DNA of 64,000 bases from an uncultured Phycisphaerales bacterium (lineage in GTDB: Bacteria; Planctomycetota; Phycisphaerae; Phycisphaerales; SM1A02): positions 32,034-96,033 of the forward strand of contig CAJQQE010000033.1 in the NCBI GenBank assembly GCA_905480395.1, given 5' to 3'. The notes beneath the pieces are model-generated. The model searched no databases. It worked only from the letters and a program-made list of their open reading frames with translations, and was not told where the DNA came from. Of the stretch, positions 61,788 through 64,000 are shown in pieces. Position 1 is the stretch's first letter. Each line of letters opens with the position of its first letter. The position numbers were made by a program, and so were the translations under genes.

Positions 61788-63004
61788 TCAAACCGATCAA
61801 AACAATCCAACCGAACGACCCGAACGAATCGAATGAAGGGACCAAGCCGAAGGGGATCTCGGCCGCGGATCGCGCCGCACGTGCCTTTCGAAAACGGTTC
61901 GGGATGGAACCCGCGCAGGTGGCGTCCGCCCCTGGCCGCGTGAATCTCATCGGAGAGCACGTCGATTACACCGAAGGCATCGTGCTTCCCTTCGCCATCG
62001 ACCCGCGAGCAGCCATCGCGATCGGACCGAGTACCGACCACCAATCGACCTTCGTGGCCGAGGACCTCGCGGCTTCCGTGACTTACCCCGGGCCACCGAG
62101 CGTGGTTCCCGATCCGTCGCCAGCACATCGATTCGCGAATCATCTGCTCGGCGTGCTGCACGCCGCCGGCGGAACGGACGGACGAACGCTCAATATTCTG
62201 GTCGCCAGTGACATCCCCATCGGTGCCGGCCTCTCGTCGAGCGCCGCGGTAGAGGTCGCGCTGGGTGCCGCACTCGCGGCGTGGCTGGACCGCCCCACCA
62301 ATCCCCACGCCCTCGCGCGACAGGCGCAAATCGCCGAACACGACTTCGTTGGCACGCCCTGCGGGATCATGGACATGCTGATCTCCGCCGCAGGAATCGC
62401 GGGGCATGCAATCCGAATCGACTGCCGCGATCTCCAACTGACGCCGGTGGCCATGCCGCGGCCCGAAGAAGCCGAGGTACTCATCGTGGATAGTGGCGTC
62501 ACCCATCGCCTCTCGGACGGCGGCTACGCCGATCGGCGGGCCTCGTGCGAACGGGTCCAGACGATCCTCGCTGGCTCCCTCCGAGATGCCTCACTCGAGT
62601 CGCTTTGCGACTCCAGAATCTCCGACCGAGACCGGACGCGGGCCACGCACGTCATCGAAGAAAATGCCAGGGTCAACGCCGCGGTCGCCGCCCTCGAGAC
62701 CGGCGATCTCTCTCTGCTGGGCGAGATTCTGCTCGACGGGCATCGATCGCTTCGCCAACTCTTTGAAGTCTCGATCCCCGAACTGGACTGCATTGTGGAT
62801 ACCGCCGCCGAACTCCGCGGCGATGGCTGTTTCGGCGCTCGCATGACGGGGGGAGGATTCGGGGGAAGCGCTCTTCTTCTGGTTGCCACCACCGCGGTGG
62901 AGTCCGTTCGCAAGACGGTGGAACAGCGGTTCGCCTCCACCTACGGCCGGACCCCAACATCGATGACGGTGCGGGCCTGTCAGGGCGTTCGCATCGAGTC
63001 ATGA
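61784..63004 (+). CDS. galK: Galactokinase (GHMP kinase family)
   Basis: Phosphorylates alpha-D-galactose to galactose 1-phosphate. The galactokinase signature is SAPGRVNLIGEHVDYTEG, the GHMP ATP loop is IPIGAGLSSSAAVEVA, and the third motif is GARMTGGGFGGSALLL. Catalytic Asp lies in the GTPCGIMDMLIS region. At 406 residues it is slightly long, from an N-terminal Asn/Pro-rich lead of about 30 residues. No galT, galE or sugar transporter gene is next to it. Confidence 0.94.
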   Translation: MIKPIKTIQPNDPNESNEGTKPKGISAADRAARAFRKRFGMEPAQVASAPGRVNLIGEHVDYTEGIVLPFAIDPRAAIAIGPSTDHQSTFVAEDLAASVTYPGPPSVVPDPSPAHRFANHLLGVLHAAGGTDGRTLNILVASDIPIGAGLSSSAAVEVALGAALAAWLDRPTNPHALARQAQIAEHDFVGTPCGIMDMLISAAGIAGHAIRIDCRDLQLTPVAMPRPEEAEVLIVDSGVTHRLSDGGYADRRASCERVQTILAGSLRDASLESLCDSRISDRDRTRATHVIEENARVNAAVAALETGDLSLLGEILLDGHRSLRQLFEVSIPELDCIVDTAAELRGDGCFGARMTGGGFGGSALLLVATTAVESVRKTVEQRFASTYGRTPTSMTVRACQGVRIES

Positions 63005-63413
63005 CCATCGCCGAGAAGCGATTTACTTCGTGGCTGATGGCAACGAAAAACAAATCGGGCGTTGGTAGAGGCGAAGAGGAACGCCGAGACTGTCTTGTGG
63101 TTCAGACTGCCGATTCCACACCGTGAAGAACTGGCGGCGCGGCACCAAACATCGTCAGCGAGGTCGCCATCGGGTGCCGGATCGACTGAAATCTCCCCAT
63201 ACCAGCCGACCATCGAGACTGCGGAATGGCCAATCGCACGTGAAACATGTCGTCGGCCTTCGGGAGAGTTCGTATCCTGTGACATCTACTGAAAAATCGC
63301 TCTGACCGAGTTCTTCGTACTGGATCGTCTCCATGCCAATCACCGAACCACTGCGAGTCGCTGGGCAACACAGTGCCCAATCGTCTGTTTTCAACCCCTT
63401 GAATATGGCCGAC
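63005..63413. other. Intergenic stretch before the cyclophilin gene
   Basis: 409 bases. Several short open frames on both strands lack ribosome-binding sites. An imperfect repeat pair GGCGTT / AACGCC around 63057-63085 can form a weak hairpin with a 16-base loop. The promoter of the downstream gene is presumably here; it could not be pinned down. Confidence 0.45.
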
Positions 63414-64000
63414 ATGATCAAAGTGTTCCACCTGCTCAGCATGATCGCCCTCGCCGTGATTCTCATCGGTTGTGGTGACTCGACGACCAAACCGATCTCG
63501 CCTGTCGCCCCATTGACCATGCTTGACCAGGGGCCACTGTTCGCGACCGCGGAAACCGATCGCGGCACATTCCGCTTCAAACTTCGCCCCGATCGCGCCC
63601 CGATCAGTTGCGCGAACTTCGTCAATCTCGTACAGCGCGGGTACTTCGAAGATCTTTCGTTCTATCGACACTCGCGGGTCATCCGACAGGTCGGAAATCC
63701 CTTCAACGACGAGAACGAGCGGTACTACCCTGGCTATTCGATCGCACCGGAGTTCGCCGCGGATCTCAAGTTTGACCGAGGCGGCATGGTGGCCATGGTT
63801 CGACTCGGGGACGATCCGACCGCGATGGTGAGATCCAACGAATTCTTCGTCACCACCAAACCACAGAGTGAACGCTACACGTTCAAGTACCCAATTTTCG
63901 GCGAAGTCGTGGAGGGGCAGGACGTGGTCATTGGACTGTTAGAGGACGACATGCTTCGTCGAATCACGATCGAGGGTGATCCCACGCCCTTGCTAGAAGT
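63414..64000 (+). CDS. Cyclophilin-type peptidyl-prolyl isomerase lipoprotein, 3' end cut by window edge
   Basis: The first 195 residues of a cyclophilin. A lipoprotein signal (LSMIALAVILIGC) is followed by a Thr/Pro linker and the domain: ETDRGTFRFKLRPDRAPISC, ANFVNLVQRGYFEDLSFYR, the SNEFFVTT block, and FKYPIFGEVVEGQDVV. The catalytic-Arg position is in FYRHSRVI with later Q/F residues partly changed (RQVGNPF for the usual QGGDP), so activity may be weak. ATG 63414 or 63405 both fit. The open frame is uninterrupted to base 64000. Confidence 0.88.
   Translation, partial: MIKVFHLLSMIALAVILIGCGDSTTKPISPVAPLTMLDQGPLFATAETDRGTFRFKLRPDRAPISCANFVNLVQRGYFEDLSFYRHSRVIRQVGNPFNDENERYYPGYSIAPEFAADLKFDRGGMVAMVRLGDDPTAMVRSNEFFVTTKPQSERYTFKYPIFGEVVEGQDVVIGLLEDDMLRRITIEGDPTPLLE

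Noticed and set aside
62980..63285. 101-codon minus-strand open frame after galK
   Set aside because: Composition is partly protein-like (hydrophobic FLFAS stretch), but there is no ribosome-binding site or known motif and it overlaps the galK end; evidence too thin.

Overview
The window looks like chromosomal DNA of a planctomycete of the Phycisphaerae type. This rests on several signs seen together: secreted proteins ending in paired calcium-loop repeats with a WGxCxxC link (the GC-type dockerin tail common in that class), a PEP-CTERM-like tail with the VPAPG...RRRR pattern, an aminofutalosine synthase (menaquinone by the futalosine route), LemA, DUF58/TgpA and VanZ-like proteins, an LptD-like outer-membrane protein, and high-GC, tightly overlapping genes. 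The species cannot be named from the sequence. No phage, transposase, CRISPR array or rRNA is visible.

Layout. 1-7.4 kb: a truncated secreted protein, one tRNA-Cys(GCA), then five consecutive minus-strand genes for secreted proteins that all end in a GC-type dockerin: three DNRLRE paralogues, a PHB-depolymerase-like esterase and an EEP-family nuclease/phosphatase. 7.6-18 kb: a long coiled-coil membrane protein, mqnE on the plus strand, then a coupled minus-strand operon parA / VanZ-like / lipoprotein / murJ and a secreted protein of unknown function. 17.9-19.4 kb: a plus-strand trio of a stand-alone CBM48-like protein, a MORN-type lipoprotein and an iodotyrosine-deiodinase-like flavoprotein. 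19.4-23.6 kb: a Ser-rich secreted protein, the nadC-birA pair, a HIT protein and a CBM9-like lipoprotein. 24-30 kb: the most irregular stretch, with a small orphan gene and terminator, two divergent paralogous secreted proteins (one with a PEP-CTERM-like tail, one with a decayed tail), and a decayed second copy of the last 180 bases of ppdK, so that the second paralogue lies between direct repeats of the ppdK 3' end; intact ppdK follows.

30-50.9 kb: pabB, a PilZ-like protein, a DUF58 / TgpA transglutaminase / methyltransferase operon, a folC-leuS-centred group, hrpB in an operon with a pseudopilin-like protein, and a coupled ribH-nusB-ftsY operon. 51-64 kb: a UbiA prenyltransferase, a 1060-residue LptD-like protein, ruvB, a LemA / membrane protein / LemA group, a HAD phosphatase, a eukaryotic-style sulfotransferase, a secreted helical protein coupled to galK, and the start of a lipoprotein cyclophilin cut by the right edge.

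Most of the window is housekeeping plus cell-envelope functions. The parts worth a second look are the GC-dockerin cluster, the deiodinase-like enzyme with its three substrate-binding residues conserved, the parA-murJ operon, the LemA sandwich and the duplicated ppdK 3' end. All functional calls were made by reading motifs; no database search was run.
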